Below, one piece after another: positions 10,057-18,643 of a stretch of 53,190 bases of DNA. Position 1 is the first letter of the stretch, and each line of letters starts with the position of its first letter. The stretch lies in contig JAXGRA010000015.1 of the NCBI GenBank assembly GCA_040766135.1, forward strand, positions 1 through 53,190, written 5' to 3'. The DNA comes from JAGVSV01 sp040766135 (GTDB lineage: Bacteria; Bacillota; Clostridia; Christensenellales; Aristaeellaceae). The position numbers and the translations under genes were made by a program. The notes under the pieces were generated by a model, which worked only from the letters and a program-made list of their open reading frames with translations, was not told where the DNA came from and did not search any database.

Positions 10057-11283
10057 ATGAGCATTTCCGCCGGCGACCGCCAGCGCTTGCGCGCGCTGGC
10101 CGGACAGCAGGCGCAGCTGGCCGCCTCGGACGCCAACCAGAAGCTATACAAAGAATGGGTGCACCATGGGCAAAATGGCACGCTGGGCCGCCCCATGGTG
10201 CGCGTTGAATTATGGACATTTGAGCAGGACATATTGCCCGAGCGCATGCAGTGCGTGGGCGAAGAAGCGCGCGGTATCGAGCGCAAATTGCTGTCCAACA
10301 TGGTCAACCACACGCTGTTTGGCGATGATACGCTGGTGCCGGACCATTATGCGGTGTCGGGCCGCGGGTGGTTCAAGCCCTTTGGGCTGACCGTCAAGCG
10401 TCAGGAAACCGATGGGGTGGGGCACCATTTTGTGTCGTATTTGTATGACCTGGAAAAGGACATGCATGTATTGGGCCCGTCGGAATACGGCTGGCACGAC
10501 AACCAGGACGAGGCCGCGCGCGCACATGACCTGTTTGGCGATGTGCTGCCGGTGCGGGCCTCGGGCGGCACGCTCAACGCCGTCCCCATGCAGGATTTGG
10601 TGCACATCATGGACATGGAAGATTTGTACATGGCCATGATCGATACGCCCGAACTGTTTGTTGAGATGCTCAATCGCCTGACCGATGACTATGCCGCGTA
10701 TTTCCGGTTTTTAGAGGGAAAGGGTGTGCTCAAAAGCTCTGCGCGCGGGCAGCACCTGGCGCAGGGCAGCTATTGCTTTACCGACCAGCTGCCAGACGGT
10801 AAGGAACAGGCCGCGCTTCAGGATATGTGGCTGTACATGGACTCGCAGGAAACATCGGGCATATCGCCGGACATGTATGCGCAGCTGGTGTTCCCCAGCT
10901 ATGAAAAGTTAATGCTGCTGGCCGGGCGCGTGTCCTATGGCTGCTGCGAGGCCGTGCATGCGCTGTGGCAGCCCTGCCTGTCGCGCATCGGCAATTTGGG
11001 CAAGGTGTCCATCTCGCCCTGGTGCGATGAACCTTCCATGGGCGATGTGCTGCGCGGCACCGATATCGTCTACCTGCGCAAGCCCACGCCCAACCTGCTG
11101 GGGGTGGGGAAGGATTTGCCCGAGGACGAGGTACGCGCGCATTTGATGGCCACCGGCACCGCCGCACGCGGCTGCAAGCTGGAGGTCAGCCAGCGCGATG
11201 TATACCGCATCAACGGCTCGGCGGACAAAGTGCGCCGGTATGTGGAGATCATCCGCCAGGCGCTGGCAGATACCTGGTATTAA
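10057..11283 (+). CDS. UroD-superfamily protein of unknown substrate
   Basis: 408 residues. I chose ATG 10057 because GGAGGAA lies 7 bases before it; the GTG at 10039 would place that site inside the gene. The protein resembles the diverged uroporphyrinogen-decarboxylase superfamily that includes methylcobamide:CoM methyltransferases: a long alpha/beta barrel, LVHIMDMEDLYMAMIDTPELFVEMLNRLTDDYAAYFRFLEG in the middle and a C-terminal GTAARGCKLEVSQRD segment. True UroD is shorter and has a different N terminus, so heme synthesis is unlikely. It follows subunit D by 21 bases with no terminator and may share the V-ATPase transcript. Substrate unknown. Confidence 0.65.
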   Translation: MSISAGDRQRLRALAGQQAQLAASDANQKLYKEWVHHGQNGTLGRPMVRVELWTFEQDILPERMQCVGEEARGIERKLLSNMVNHTLFGDDTLVPDHYAVSGRGWFKPFGLTVKRQETDGVGHHFVSYLYDLEKDMHVLGPSEYGWHDNQDEAARAHDLFGDVLPVRASGGTLNAVPMQDLVHIMDMEDLYMAMIDTPELFVEMLNRLTDDYAAYFRFLEGKGVLKSSARGQHLAQGSYCFTDQLPDGKEQAALQDMWLYMDSQETSGISPDMYAQLVFPSYEKLMLLAGRVSYGCCEAVHALWQPCLSRIGNLGKVSISPWCDEPSMGDVLRGTDIVYLRKPTPNLLGVGKDLPEDEVRAHLMATGTAARGCKLEVSQRDVYRINGSADKVRRYVEIIRQALADTWY

Positions 11284-11319
11284 GACTTACAAAACAATCA
11301 TATATAAAGGAGCAACAGG

Positions 11320-13029
11320 ATGAGCATCAACACCAAATTTGAAGACATGGTATATCAGCGCCCGGACTTTGACGGCCTGTACGCCACCATGAAAGGCTGC
11401 CTTCAGGAGATGGAAAGCGCGCAAAGTGGGGACGAGCTGATTGCCGTCATGCTGAAGCTGGATAAGCTGTCCCGCAACCTGCGCACCATGCGCAGCCTGT
11501 GCCATGTGCGTTACACCATCAACACCAAGGATGAGTTCTATGCCGCTGAACACGATGTGTTTAATCAGGCGCTGCCGCGCTTTGGTGAGTTTGGAGCCGA
11601 AGCCGCGCGCATTGTGCTGGAAAGCCCGTACCGCCAGGACGTGGCGGCCAAGTACGGCGAGCATCTGTTGGAAAAGTATGAGATACAGCGCAAAACCTTC
11701 AAACCTGAAATCATTAACGACTTGCAGGAAGAAAACCGCCTGACCAGCGAATACCAGAAGCTGATGGCCTCCGCTGAGATCGATTTTGAGGGCGAAAAGC
11801 GCAACCTGTCGGGCATGACCCCCTTCATGCAATCCACAGACCGTGACATGCGCAAGCGCGCCAGCCTCGCTTCCTGGGGCTGGATTGCAGCCCAGCAGGA
11901 CAAACTGGACGATATTTACAACCAATTGGTTCAGGTGCGCCACCGCATTGGGCAAAAATTGGGGTATAAAAACTTCATCCCCGTGGCTTACGCGCGCATG
12001 GGCCGCACGGACTGGAACCAGCAGGATGCCCAGGCCTACCGCGCACAGATTGTGGAAAGCGTGGTGCCGCTGGCGCAGAAGCTGTACAAGGAGCAGGCGG
12101 CGCGGCTGGGCATTGAGGACATGAAGTTCTACGATTACAGCCTGACGTTTACGACCGGCAACCCCACGCCCAAGGGCGAGGAAGCTTATTTGGTGGAGCA
12201 GGCGCGCATCATGTATGAGGAGCTTTCGCCTCAGACCGGCGAGTTTTTCAACACCATGATCGACCGCAACCTGATGGACCTGACCACCAAGCCCGGCAAG
12301 GCCAACGGCGGGTACATGACGTTCTTCCCCGACTATAAGGCGCCGTTTATCTTCAGCAATTTCAACGGCACCTCCGGCGATGTGGATGTGCTCACGCACG
12401 AGGCCGGGCACGCCTTTAATGGCTACCTGCAGCGTGATGTGGAACTGAGCGACCTGGCGGATTTTACCAGCGAGGTGGCCGAGATTCATTCCATGGCCAT
12501 GGAGTTTTTTACCCATCCGTGGATGAAGCGCTTCTTTAAGGAAGACACCACCAAATACTACTATGATCATGTGGTCAGCGCCATTCAGTTTTTGCCCTAT
12601 GGCGCTTCGGTGGATGAGCTGCAGGAGTGGGTGTATGAGCATCCCGATGCCACCCCGGCGGAGCGCCACGCGCAATACCGGCTGATTGAGAAAAAGTACA
12701 TGCCGCACCTGGATTATGATGGCGTGGCGTATCTGGAACAGGGCGCGCGCTGGCAAAAGCAGCTGCACCTGTACCTGTATCCGTTCTATTATCTGGATTA
12801 TACGCTGGCGCAGATGTGTTCCCTGCAGTATTTTACCTGGGACATGCAGGATCATGAAGCTGCGTGGGCGAGCTATCTGAACGTGTGCAAGCGCGCAGGC
12901 CGCGTGCCGTTCAAAAAGTTGGCGGTTGAAGCCGGGCTGAAGAACCCCTTTGAGCACGGCACCATCGCCAGCATCACCCCGGCGCTGGAAAAGTATCTGG
13001 ATGGTTTAGATAAGACTACGATTAAATAA
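11320..13029 (+). CDS. Oligoendopeptidase F, M3 family
   Basis: 569 residues, the usual size of PepF-type zinc metallopeptidases, which cut short peptides in the cytoplasm. The zinc motif HEAGH is at residues 360-364 (two His ligands, catalytic Glu361), and EVAEIHSMAMEFF about 25 residues later supplies the third ligand. The C-terminal YKFYPFYYLDYTLAQ-like segment (LYPFYYLDYTLAQ) is also typical. AAAGGAG precedes the ATG. It ends 22 bases before a strong hairpin. No terminator was seen between it and the V-ATPase genes. Confidence 0.92.
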   Translation: MSINTKFEDMVYQRPDFDGLYATMKGCLQEMESAQSGDELIAVMLKLDKLSRNLRTMRSLCHVRYTINTKDEFYAAEHDVFNQALPRFGEFGAEAARIVLESPYRQDVAAKYGEHLLEKYEIQRKTFKPEIINDLQEENRLTSEYQKLMASAEIDFEGEKRNLSGMTPFMQSTDRDMRKRASLASWGWIAAQQDKLDDIYNQLVQVRHRIGQKLGYKNFIPVAYARMGRTDWNQQDAQAYRAQIVESVVPLAQKLYKEQAARLGIEDMKFYDYSLTFTTGNPTPKGEEAYLVEQARIMYEELSPQTGEFFNTMIDRNLMDLTTKPGKANGGYMTFFPDYKAPFIFSNFNGTSGDVDVLTHEAGHAFNGYLQRDVELSDLADFTSEVAEIHSMAMEFFTHPWMKRFFKEDTTKYYYDHVVSAIQFLPYGASVDELQEWVYEHPDATPAERHAQYRLIEKKYMPHLDYDGVAYLEQGARWQKQLHLYLYPFYYLDYTLAQMCSLQYFTWDMQDHEAAWASYLNVCKRAGRVPFKKLAVEAGLKNPFEHGTIASITPALEKYLDGLDKTTIK

Positions 13030-13051
13030 CGCGTAATAACAATATAAAAAT

Positions 13052-13079
13052 GGCGGCTGGACAGAAGTGTCCGGCCGCC
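13052..13079. terminator. Terminator between pepF and murI, best for murI
   Basis: GGCGGC-T-GGACA pairs with TGTCC-G-GCCGCC around a GAAG loop (12 pairs including one G-T). Read on the minus strand the hairpin is followed by ATTTTTATATT, so it should end the murI transcript. Read on the plus strand it has only a weak T tract. Confidence 0.75.
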
Positions 13080-13094
13080 GACTATTTGAAGTGC

Positions 13095-13880
13095 TCAGAG
13101 CTGCGCCAGCGCTTCTTGATACAGGTTGCTCATGCGCTGCGCCATATCCAGCCCTGCGGAGGAAAGGAAGGTAATGCGCCCAGGTGCAGCGGCGGGAGTA
13201 GCCAAATGCTGTGCGGTAAGCGCCTGCGCCAGCTGATCGGCTGTTTCGTTGCTGCCGTCTATCAGCATGGCATCGGGATAGAACGGCTGGATGACGTGCG
13301 CCAGCAGCGGGTAATGCGTGCAGCCCAGTACCACGACGTCTACCGCGTTGTCCCGGTAGCGCGCCAGCAAGTTCTTTAAAAACGCGTGCAGTTTTTCGCC
13401 GCTCAGCTCGCCGCGCTCTACAAAGTCCATCAGGCCCGGACAGGGTAAGTGGATGGTGCGCTCGCCGTACTGATGCGCCAAATTTTTATAGGTGGGGGTA
13501 GACAGCGTGGCCGGTGTGGCCATCACCAGCACCTGTCCGTCCTTGCGCAGCGTTTGCGCCAGCCTGAGCGCCGGTTGTATGCCCACCACCGGGATGGGCA
13601 GTTCGCGCTGCAGCGTGTCCAGCGCTGCGCCGGTGGCGGTGTTGCAGGCCACCACCAGGGCCTTGATGCCGATGCGGTGCATAGCCTGCGCACTGGCCAA
13701 TGTCAGCGCTTTGATTTCATTGGGTGAGCGCACGCCGTACGGTGCGTGCGCGCTGTCGCCGAAGAACAGGAAATCCTCCTGTGGAAAACGCTGCGCCAGC
13801 ACGCGCAGCACGCTGATGCCGCCAAAGCCGCTGTCAAACACGCCGATGGGCAGGCGTGCGGATGAGTGAGCCGATGCCAT
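13095..13880 (-). CDS. murI: Glutamate racemase
   Basis: 261 residues. It makes D-glutamate for peptidoglycan by racemising L-glutamate without a cofactor. All family hallmarks are visible: FDSGFGG (D16, S17), FGDSAHAPYG, the first catalytic cysteine C79 in VACNTATG and the second, C187, in LGCTHYPLL. The ATG at 13880 follows GGGGAGGAAGG; the longer upstream extension (to 14135) is not conserved and covers the promoter. Transcribed alone, divergently from the TRAP genes. Confidence 0.95.
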   Translation of the reverse strand: MASAHSSARLPIGVFDSGFGGISVLRVLAQRFPQEDFLFFGDSAHAPYGVRSPNEIKALTLASAQAMHRIGIKALVVACNTATGAALDTLQRELPIPVVGIQPALRLAQTLRKDGQVLVMATPATLSTPTYKNLAHQYGERTIHLPCPGLMDFVERGELSGEKLHAFLKNLLARYRDNAVDVVVLGCTHYPLLAHVIQPFYPDAMLIDGSNETADQLAQALTAQHLATPAAAPGRITFLSSAGLDMAQRMSNLYQEALAQL

Positions 13881-13913
13881 GTTACCTTCCTCCCCTTTAC
13901 CTTTGTGTACATA

Positions 13914-13942
13914 AGTATACGCATTTATGTATGTTCTGTACA
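13914..13942 (-). promoter_or_regulatory. Probable murI promoter
   Basis: Minus-strand TGTACA (13942-13937), 17-base spacer, TATACT (13919-13914); start expected near 13907, about 27 bases before the ATG. The -35 is a 4/6 match, so strength is uncertain. Confidence 0.5.
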
Positions 13943-14052
13943 GCCTGGACACACTGAATGGCAAAAGAAAAAGTGAAGGAGCGGAAAACGAATGAATCGA
14001 ATTTGTCCAAAAATACACAAGGGAAAATCGGATAAATGCAAGATTGGAAGCG

Positions 14053-14081
14053 TTGACATGCAAATAAGGTGATGGTATACT
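14053..14081 (+). promoter_or_regulatory. Promoter of the TAXI-TRAP operon
   Basis: TTGACA (14053-14058), 17-base spacer, TATACT (14076-14081). Start expected near 14088, leaving a leader of about 80 bases. An inverted repeat ACTCG (14079-14083) / CGAGT (14094-14098) lies over the end of the -10 and the start site and could be an operator. Confidence 0.75.
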
Positions 14082-14169
14082 CGCTGTATACAACGAGTGA
14101 AGCGTTGGGCGGTGATGGGTATTGATACCACGCAATTCGTTTGTAATAATTCAAAGGGGGAATGGATTC

Positions 14170-15138
14170 ATGAAAAAATGGTTGGCATTGTTACTGTGTG
14201 TGGTGATGGCGCTGTCGCTGACAACCGCCATGGCGAATCAAGTACTGACGATGGGCACTGGCGGCACATCCGGCACTTACTATGCCTTTGGCTCCGAGAT
14301 TGCCCAGATGTGGAACAAGAACATCGAGGGCATCGAAGTTGTGCCGCAGGTGACAGGCGCTTCCAAGGTCAATATCGTCAGCGTATGCGATGGCGATTTT
14401 CAGCTGGGCTTCTCCCAGAACGACACCATCTTCTACGCCTACAACGGCGACAAGGACCAATTTGAAGGCGAAACCTTTGACAACTTCTATGCTATCGGCG
14501 CGTTGTATCCCGAAGCGGTGCAGCTGGTAGTGGCTGCGGACAGCGACATTAAGGGCATCACAGACCTGAAGGGCAAGAAAGTATCCATCGGCGCGCAAGG
14601 CTCCGGCACCTCCATCAACGCTATCCAAATCCTGGAACTGGCGGGGCTGACGCTGGATGATGTGGAGGAATCCTGGTATTCCTTCGCGGAAAGCGCCACC
14701 GCTTTCCAGAACAAGCAGATTGACGCGGCGTTTATTACTGCCGGTATCCCCAACCCGGCCATCATCGAAATGTCCACCAAGATGGCAGTGCGTTTGATTC
14801 CCCTGACGGACGAAGAGATGACGACCCTGAGTGCCAAGTATCCCTTCTATGTGCCCGTCACTGTGTCCAAGGATACCTATGGCGGCATGACCGAGGATAC
14901 GACCATTTCGTCCATCACGGCGGTCATCATTGTATCCAAGGATCTGGATGAGGATCTGGTGTACAACCTGACCAAGACCCTGTTTGAGAAGAAGGGCGAT
15001 ATGACGCATGCCAAGGCACAGGAGCTTAATCCTGAGTTTGCTGTGGCGGGCATTCCCTGCCCCATCCATCCGGGCGCTGCCAAGTATTACGCGGAGATCA
15101 ATGTAGCAATTCCCGAAGCGTCCCAGTTGCCCAAATAA
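14170..15138 (+). CDS. TAXI-family TRAP solute-binding protein
   Basis: 322 residues. A cleavable signal peptide (KKW-LALLLCVVMALSLTTAMA) precedes NQVLTMGTGGTSGTYYAFGSEIAQ; the TGGTSGTYY motif defines the TAXI subfamily of TRAP receptors, which bind organic acids such as dicarboxylates or glutamate and hand them to an ion-gradient-driven permease. ITDLKGKKVSIGAQGSGT is a second family motif. No cysteine follows the cleavage site, so it is not an obvious lipoprotein. The ATG at 14170 follows AAAGGGGG. A terminator separates it from the permease gene. Confidence 0.9.
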   Translation: MKKWLALLLCVVMALSLTTAMANQVLTMGTGGTSGTYYAFGSEIAQMWNKNIEGIEVVPQVTGASKVNIVSVCDGDFQLGFSQNDTIFYAYNGDKDQFEGETFDNFYAIGALYPEAVQLVVAADSDIKGITDLKGKKVSIGAQGSGTSINAIQILELAGLTLDDVEESWYSFAESATAFQNKQIDAAFITAGIPNPAIIEMSTKMAVRLIPLTDEEMTTLSAKYPFYVPVTVSKDTYGGMTEDTTISSITAVIIVSKDLDEDLVYNLTKTLFEKKGDMTHAKAQELNPEFAVAGIPCPIHPGAAKYYAEINVAIPEASQLPK

Positions 15139-15148
15139 CAACCACCAG

Positions 15149-15184
15149 CAGGGGCTCGCCCGTGTGGCCAGCCCCTGTTTTTTT
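15149..15184 (+). terminator. Terminator or attenuator between TRAP receptor and permease genes
   Basis: CAGGGGCT (15149-15156) pairs with AGCCCCTG (15170-15177), followed by seven T (15178-15184). It lies inside the operon, so partial read-through would give more receptor than permease. Confidence 0.85.
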
Positions 15185-15208
15185 AAGTAATACAAGGAGG
15201 GGGAACCT

Positions 15209-17290
15209 TTGCCCGATAAAGAGAAAAACATTTTGAACCAGCAAAATGGTCTTGCCGGCTTGGAACGGGTGGCCGAGGAAGAAATCAATCAGATCATGAG
15301 CAAGTACGACCGCGAAAGCGCGTATCGTACGTTTTCGGATTTCCGGGCACAGGTGATTGCAGTTATCTGTGTGGCGTTTTCCGTTATTCAGCTATACCAT
15401 GCCGTTTATGCCATTACGTATATGCGCGCGCTGCATCTGGCCATTGTGTTGCTGCTGGCGTTTATCCTGTACCCAGCCAAGCGTTCCATGCCCAAGAACA
15501 CACTGCCCTGGTACGATGTGGTGCTGGCGCTGCTGGGCTTTGGCGTGTGCATGTATCAGGTGGTCAACCAGGGTGCGCTGGCTGCGCGCCTGCGGTTGAA
15601 ACCGCACGAGATATACTTGGGTGTATTGGGGCTGGTGCTGCTGCTGGAGGCCACGCGCCGTGTAGTAGGGCTGCCCATTGTAGTTATTGCCATTGTCTTC
15701 ATTGGCGTGGCGATATTTGGCAATTATATGCCGGGGTTCTTACGAAGCAATCTGTCCTTCCGCCGCATCATCGAGCACCTGTTTTATGACTACGAGGGTG
15801 TGTTTGGCCCAGCCATTGGCGCCTGCGCCAACTTCATCTTCCTGTTCATGCTCTTCGGCGCGTTCCTGGAGCGCACCGGCGTGGGCGAGTTCTTTATCGA
15901 TTTGAGCAACGCCATCGCCGGGCACAAGCGCGGCGGGCCGGCCAAGGTGGCCGTTATCACCAGCGCGCTGGAGGGCACGGTATCCGGCTCCTCTGTGGCC
16001 AACACGGTGGGTTCGGGCAGCTTTACCATCCCGATGATGAAAAGCCTGGGTTACCGGCCGGAGTTTGCCGCTGCTGTGGAGGCTGCTGCATCCACCGGCG
16101 GGCAGATCATGCCGCCGGTCATGGGCGCTGCCGCCTTTTTGATGGTGGACGCGGTGGGTGTCAGCTATGCCACCATCATCAAGGCTGCCATCATCCCGGC
16201 GCTGCTGTATTTTGCTGGAATTTACATCATTATCGACCTGGAAAGCAAAAAGCGCGGGCTGGTGGGCATGGACAAGGACAAACTGCCGCGGCTGGCGCGC
16301 ATCATGGCCGATCGCGGCTATCTCTTGCTGCCATTGCTGGCCATCATCTATGTGCTGACCGGCACCTCGCTGACCACGGCGTATGCTGCGCTCATCGGCA
16401 TGCTGGTGGCGGTGATGGGCGGGTACATCAAAACCATCTTTGACGCGGTGATGGCCGCCACGCGCGGAAACAGTGTGAAGGAAGTTGTGCGCCAAAGTGA
16501 AATGATGCGCCTGACCGACCACTGGAAGGCGCTGGAGGCTGGCGCGCGCAACGTGCTGGCGGTAGCGCTGGCGTGCGCCACATCGGGTGTTGTGTCCGGC
16601 GTGATTACGCTGACCGGCATCGGCGCGCGCATCGGCGGCGGCTTGACAGCGCTGGCTGGTGACCATCTGTTGCTGCTGCTGTTCTTTACCATGATTGCTT
16701 CCATCGTGCTGGGCATGGGCGTGCCCACCACGGCCAACTACCTTATTACCTCCTCGGTGATGGCACCGGTGGTCATTAGCGCCATGCAGCGCGTGCTGCC
16801 GGATACCTTTGCCGCCCTGCAGGCCATAGGCCCCAACATGCAAAACCTGCCTGCGCATATGTTTACCTTCTACTTTGGCATTGTGGCGGATATCACGCCG
16901 CCGGTGGCGCTGGCAGCCATGGCAGGCGCCGCCATTGCCAAGTCCGACCCGTTGCGCACCGGCCTGGAGGCCACGCGCTTGGCCATTGCAGCATTTTTGA
17001 TTCCGTACATGTTTATTTTCAACCCCAAGCTGCTGATGATAGGCGCCCAGTGGTGGGAAGTGCTGCAGATGTCCGTCACGGCCATGATTGGTATGTTCGG
17101 CGTGGCGATGTGCCTGCAGCGGTTCTATGTGCACAAGATGAACCTTGTGCAGCAATTGATGAGTCTGACTGGCGGTCTGCTGCTGATCGACCCCGGGATG
17201 CTGACAGACTTTATAGGCATCGGACTAATTCTTGGTGTGGTGTTATGGCAGCGTTATGACCACAAGCGCCTGCCGGTGCAGCCAGCATAG
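15209..17290 (+). CDS. TRAP transporter fused permease (DctQM type, TAXI-linked)
   Basis: 693 residues, TTG start at 15209 after AGGAGGGGG. An N-terminal soluble stretch of about 45 residues (EEEINQIMSKYDRESAYRTF) is followed by four to five membrane helices equivalent to the small DctQ subunit, then a large DctM-like unit with the conserved GTVSGSSVANTVGSGSFTIPMMKSLGYRPEFAAAVE segment and MGVPTTANYL. Such fused permeases go with TAXI receptors and use Na+ or H+ gradients. Sodium coupling would match the Na+-type V-ATPase, but that is inference. Confidence 0.92.
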   Translation: MPDKEKNILNQQNGLAGLERVAEEEINQIMSKYDRESAYRTFSDFRAQVIAVICVAFSVIQLYHAVYAITYMRALHLAIVLLLAFILYPAKRSMPKNTLPWYDVVLALLGFGVCMYQVVNQGALAARLRLKPHEIYLGVLGLVLLLEATRRVVGLPIVVIAIVFIGVAIFGNYMPGFLRSNLSFRRIIEHLFYDYEGVFGPAIGACANFIFLFMLFGAFLERTGVGEFFIDLSNAIAGHKRGGPAKVAVITSALEGTVSGSSVANTVGSGSFTIPMMKSLGYRPEFAAAVEAAASTGGQIMPPVMGAAAFLMVDAVGVSYATIIKAAIIPALLYFAGIYIIIDLESKKRGLVGMDKDKLPRLARIMADRGYLLLPLLAIIYVLTGTSLTTAYAALIGMLVAVMGGYIKTIFDAVMAATRGNSVKEVVRQSEMMRLTDHWKALEAGARNVLAVALACATSGVVSGVITLTGIGARIGGGLTALAGDHLLLLLFFTMIASIVLGMGVPTTANYLITSSVMAPVVISAMQRVLPDTFAALQAIGPNMQNLPAHMFTFYFGIVADITPPVALAAMAGAAIAKSDPLRTGLEATRLAIAAFLIPYMFIFNPKLLMIGAQWWEVLQMSVTAMIGMFGVAMCLQRFYVHKMNLVQQLMSLTGGLLLIDPGMLTDFIGIGLILGVVLWQRYDHKRLPVQPA

Positions 17291-17309
17291 TTCATGTATT
17301 GTTTTCCCT

Positions 17310-17334
17310 GCTGCCGTGCAAACGGCAGCTTTTT
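17310..17334 (+). terminator. Terminator of the TRAP operon
   Basis: GCTGCCGT (17310-17317), GCAA loop, ACGGCAGC (17322-17329), then five T. A perfect 8-pair stem 20 bases after the permease stop. Confidence 0.9.
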
Positions 17335-17356
17335 GTATGGAAACGAATAAAAATGA

Positions 17357-17378
17357 GGGCTGCCAATCGCGGCAGCCC
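17357..17378 (-). terminator. Terminator of the BtuF-like gene
   Basis: GGGCTGCC / GGCAGCCC 8-pair stem with a 6-base loop. On the minus strand it is followed by TCATTTTTATTCG, a T-rich tail 18 bases past the stop codon. Confidence 0.75.
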
Positions 17379-17395
17379 CCTGCAGGTTTTTCAGA

Positions 17396-18319
17396 TTACG
17401 ATGCCTTTTTAACTTCCTCCGCGCCGTACACTAAGTTATACAGCTCCTGCGCCGCATCCACCAGGCGCGGGCCCGGACGGTTGATCATATCGCTGTTCAC
17501 GGTGTATACATGGCCCTGCTGAACGGCGGTGATGGCGTCCCAGCCGGGGCGGGCCGTGATTTCTTCTTCAGCGGGTCTGCCATCGCTGGTAAACATGTTG
17601 GTGGCGATGATGTAATCCGGGTTGCGCTTGATGACCTCCTCCTCGCTTACTTCGGTCCAACTTGTCATATCGCCAAAGACATTGTCCAGGTGCAGCATCT
17701 CGCCCAGCTCGTGCATAAATGTACCGCCGACGGCCGGCCACAGGCCGTACTGCAGCTCGGTGGTTTCAAAGTATACGCTGGCGCGGGGCTGATCCTTGAC
17801 CAGTTCGGCAAACTGCGCCAACTGCTCCTGCATGCTGCCGGTCAACTGGGCGGCTTCTTCCTCGCGGCCGGTCAGCTTGCCCAGCAGATCAATGGCAGTA
17901 TATACATCCTGGATGCTTTGCGCATCGCTGACAAACACCTGGATGCCGGCTTTTTCTAACTGTTCCACATGCTCTTGCGTTTGGCCCATCTTGGTCATGA
18001 TAACCACTTCGGGGGTCAAGGCTACAACCTGTTCTACGTTCAGCTGGAAGCCCGATTCCACCGAGGGCACTTCAAGCACCTCTGCGGGGTAGTTGCACCA
18101 TTCGCCGCGGCCTACCAGGGTGTCGCCCGCGCCGATGGCGTAGAGGATTTCACAGTCGCCGGGCATCAGCGCCACGATCTTGGTGGCGGCTTTTTCCAGC
18201 TTGATTTCGCGGCCGGTCATGTCTTGCAGCACAAGGCCGGCATCGTTTGCGGCCAGCATGGTGACCGGCAGCAGGGCAAGCAGCAGCGCAAGGAGTACGG
18301 GCAGGATACGTCTGGTCAT
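17396..18319 (-). CDS. Helical-backbone substrate-binding protein, probable cobalamin receptor (BtuF-like)
   Basis: 307 residues: signal peptide (LPVLLALLLALLPVTMLA), then VLQDMTGREIKLEKAATKIVALMPGDCEILYAIGAGDTLVGRGEWCNYP, the classic opening of the BtuF/FecB fold. Vitamin B12 as ligand is suggested by the cobalamin riboswitch in its leader, since the fold alone cannot tell B12 from heme or siderophore. The start is ATG 18319, 8 bases after AAGGAGGT; a TTG six codons upstream would contain that site. There is no lipobox cysteine. No BtuC or BtuD gene is adjacent, and the gene has its own terminator, so the permease and ATPase must be elsewhere. Confidence 0.85.
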   Translation of the reverse strand: MTRRILPVLLALLLALLPVTMLAANDAGLVLQDMTGREIKLEKAATKIVALMPGDCEILYAIGAGDTLVGRGEWCNYPAEVLEVPSVESGFQLNVEQVVALTPEVVIMTKMGQTQEHVEQLEKAGIQVFVSDAQSIQDVYTAIDLLGKLTGREEEAAQLTGSMQEQLAQFAELVKDQPRASVYFETTELQYGLWPAVGGTFMHELGEMLHLDNVFGDMTSWTEVSEEEVIKRNPDYIIATNMFTSDGRPAEEEITARPGWDAITAVQQGHVYTVNSDMINRPGPRLVDAAQELYNLVYGAEEVKKAS

Positions 18320-18422
18320 TTGAATGACCTCCTTCAAATATTCAAATGAACCGTGAAACTTCCTTTCGGAGGAACCATACGCAGCCCGTTACGCCGGCAC
18401 GGCATTCCTTTCACCAGAAGCA

Positions 18423-18574
18423 GCAGGGTAGCGCCCTGCCCACGCGCATCAGGTCTCCCGGCTTGGCCTCATCCTTGCAGGCGCCTTCCCACCCTTGGGG
18501 GCAGTGGCTTGTGCCTGTTCGTCCGCTTCACGGTTACTGGGATAGCCTGGAATTTTCATCCATGTTCCCTGACG
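18423..18574 (-). ncRNA. Cobalamin (B12) riboswitch
   Basis: Read on the minus strand from 18574, the leader has a P1-like helix CGTCAGG (18574-18568) / CCTGATG (18453-18447) and the B12-box features: GATGAAAATTCC, AAGCCACTGCC, GGGAAGG, and GCCAAGCCGGGAGACCTG close to the classic GAxxCCAxxxCAGGAGACCTG core. Just downstream GCAGGG / CCCTGC (18439-18423) forms the P13-like hairpin whose loop can kiss L5. About 150 nt, shorter than many B12 elements. The expected effect is to shut off the BtuF-like gene, about 100 bases downstream, when cobalamin is plentiful. Confidence 0.85.
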
Positions 18575-18643
18575 TTTGCACGCCGCACATTTGTGCAGAT
18601 GCGCGTGCCGATTCACTTGTATAGCCATCATACGCGCCCGGGA

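Noticed and set aside
10057..11283. Uroporphyrinogen decarboxylase (hemE)
   Set aside because: Too long, and the N terminus and active-site surroundings differ; no other heme genes are nearby. Kept as UroD superfamily only.
15740..17155. Long minus-strand frame opposite the TRAP permease, and similar long antisense frames opposite pepF, ntpI and rny
   Set aside because: They mirror GC-rich codons of well-supported genes, are rich in His, Gln and Arg, and have no domain motifs or ribosome binding sites.
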